A stretch of DNA of 6,914 nucleotides from Chloroflexota bacterium (lineage in GTDB: Bacteria; Chloroflexota; Anaerolineae; Anaerolineales; UBA4823), in contig DAOVCZ010000102.1 of the NCBI GenBank assembly GCA_030669775.1, positions 1 to 6,914 of the forward strand. The letters are read 5' to 3'. Below, one piece after another: positions 6,351-6,914 of this stretch (position 1 is its first letter; each line of letters begins with the position of its first letter). The translations under genes and the position numbers were made by a program. A model generated the notes under the pieces. It made no database searches and was not told the origin of the DNA. It was given only the letters and a program-made list of their open reading frames with translations.

Positions 6351-6672
6351 GATCATTGCTGGAGAAAGCCCCAGCACAATTGTTTACCATGACGAACAAG
6401 TTGTGGCATTCTTGGATATTCATCCTGCCGCACCAGTGCACATCCTGATCGTGCCCCGCCAACACATTCCTTCGATCAATCACCTGACCGGCGACCATGA
6501 AGCACTTCTCGGACATATGTATACTGTCGCAAAGCAATTGGCGATAGAAAATGGGGTTGCCGAGTCAGGATACCGCCTGATCATCAACAGTGGTCCAGAT
6601 GCACGGCAGGCGGTCTTCCACCTGCATTTACATTTGCTTGGAGGTCGAGAAATGCGCTACCCGATGGGGTAA
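6325..6672 (+). CDS. HIT-family (Hint-type) nucleotide-binding protein
   Basis: This is a histidine-triad protein of the Hint/PKCI branch, cytoplasmic purine-nucleotide phosphoramidases that hydrolyse AMP-N bonds, including aminoacyl-adenylates. The 115-aa product is full length. It opens MDPNCIFCKIIAGE with the zinc-type C-x2-C (C5, C8), has 'PRQHI' at 44-48, and ends with the triad H99-x-H101-x-H103-L-L (F-H-L-H-L-H-L-L-G-G-R); the middle His, H101, is the expected nucleophile. In the approach to the triad, R94 stands where Gly is common (D-A-R-Q instead of D-A-G-Q). The ATG at 6325 is chosen because the family starts a few residues before CxxC; the frame stays open upstream to 6280. It overlaps the mtaB end by 26 nt and has only a weak purine stretch (AAGAAA) upstream, so it is probably on the same transcript as mtaB. 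Confidence 0.93.
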   Translation: MDPNCIFCKIIAGESPSTIVYHDEQVVAFLDIHPAAPVHILIVPRQHIPSINHLTGDHEALLGHMYTVAKQLAIENGVAESGYRLIINSGPDARQAVFHLHLHLLGGREMRYPMG

Positions 6673-6720
6673 ACAACCCATTACATCTCCCTCAGGTACA
6701 ACTTTTATCTCGAATATGGG

Positions 6721-6726
6721 TATAAT
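6721..6726 (+). promoter_or_regulatory. -10 box of a possible leaderless yqeY promoter
   Basis: A perfect TATAAT lies 7 nt before the ATG at 6734, the same spacing as before the TPR gene. No clear -35 is seen 16-18 bp upstream, so the call rests on the -10 box and its spacing. No Shine-Dalgarno precedes the ATG. Confidence 0.5.
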
Positions 6727-6733
6727 GAAACCT

Positions 6734-6914
6734 ATGGATACTCAAAAGCAGATTGAGAAAGACTTTAAAGATGCTTTTCGTGCAGGAGATGAAGTGCGTA
6801 AGCGCACATTACGCTTGGCTTTATCATCCATCAAGCTGGTTGAGGTTGACAAAGGTAAACCTCTAGTAGAAGAGGAAGTTTCAGCAATTCTTCAGAAAGA
6901 GCTCAAATCCCGAC
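6734..6914 (+). CDS. yqeY: GatB/YqeY domain protein, 5' part cut by window edge
   Basis: Sixty codons are visible (MDTQKQIEKDFKDAFRAGDE..., then V-R-K-R-T-L-R-L-A-L-S-S-I-K, then 'EEEVSAILQKELKSR'). This is the N-terminal part of the YqeY family, about 150 aa helical proteins related to the C-terminal tRNA-binding domain of the GatB amidotransferase subunit. The exact cellular role is not settled; a link to tRNA or translation is inferred from that relationship and from its neighbours. The ATG at 6734 aligns with the usual family start. An in-frame ATG at 6725 overlaps the TATAAT box and would add only M-K-P. It begins 61 nt after the HIT gene in the same direction, in the place where many Firmicutes carry rpsU before yqeY. 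Confidence 0.88.
   Translation, partial: MDTQKQIEKDFKDAFRAGDEVRKRTLRLALSSIKLVEVDKGKPLVEEEVSAILQKELKSR

Noticed and set aside
6664..6681. ATGGG-N8-CCCAT hairpin at the HIT stop codon
   Set aside because: A 5-bp stem with a large loop and no T-run after it is too weak to call a terminator.
6725..6733. Alternative yqeY start three codons upstream
   Set aside because: That ATG overlaps the TATAAT box and would not be on a transcript made from it; the family N-terminus aligns from 6734.

Overview
This 6.9 kb window comes from a bacterial chromosome of moderate GC content. Nothing in it looks mobile: I see no transposase, integrase, tRNA, rRNA or CRISPR array. Two features fit a Chloroflexota (Anaerolineae-like) bacterium: a lipoprotein with an 'F-x-D-D-F-T-D-P-S-S-G-W' type domain opening, and a mixture of leaderless and Shine-Dalgarno-led genes. 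This lineage is an inference from protein style, not a demonstrated placement.

Left arm (about 1-2732, minus strand). An operon reads acyl-CoA dehydrogenase -> etfB -> etfA. The acyl-CoA dehydrogenase oxidises (or, in a bifurcating system, reduces) an acyl-CoA/enoyl-CoA pair, and EtfAB is its electron carrier. etfB and etfA overlap by one base (TGATG), and etfA runs off the left edge after 234 codons. A good sigma70-type promoter (TTGTAA-N17-TATAAT) lies just upstream of the dehydrogenase.

Centre (about 2740-2840). A compact divergent control region holds back-to-back promoters, with the two -35 boxes only 7 bp apart. The rightward promoter places its TATAAT 7 nt before a GTG start, which suggests a leaderless mRNA.

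Right arm (2836-6914, plus strand). First comes a membrane-anchored TPR-repeat protein (474 aa), then a secreted lipoprotein (216 aa) with a predicted concanavalin/LamG-like beta-sandwich fold. These are followed by a translation-related group: MtaB-type tRNA methylthiotransferase, a HIT (Hint-type) nucleotide-binding protein overlapping it by 26 nt, and the start of a GatB/YqeY-domain gene cut by the right edge. The order mtaB-HIT-(rpsU)-yqeY is familiar from Firmicutes; here there is no rpsU between HIT and yqeY.

Most genes are ordinary. The points worth a second look are the recurrent TATAAT-N7-start architecture (TPR gene and yqeY), the tightly packed divergent promoters, the dehydrogenase-etfB-etfA unit as a possible electron-bifurcating module, and the uncharacterised TPR/lipoprotein pair. 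I did not find a convincing novel multi-gene system. No gene-free stretch exceeds 300 bases.
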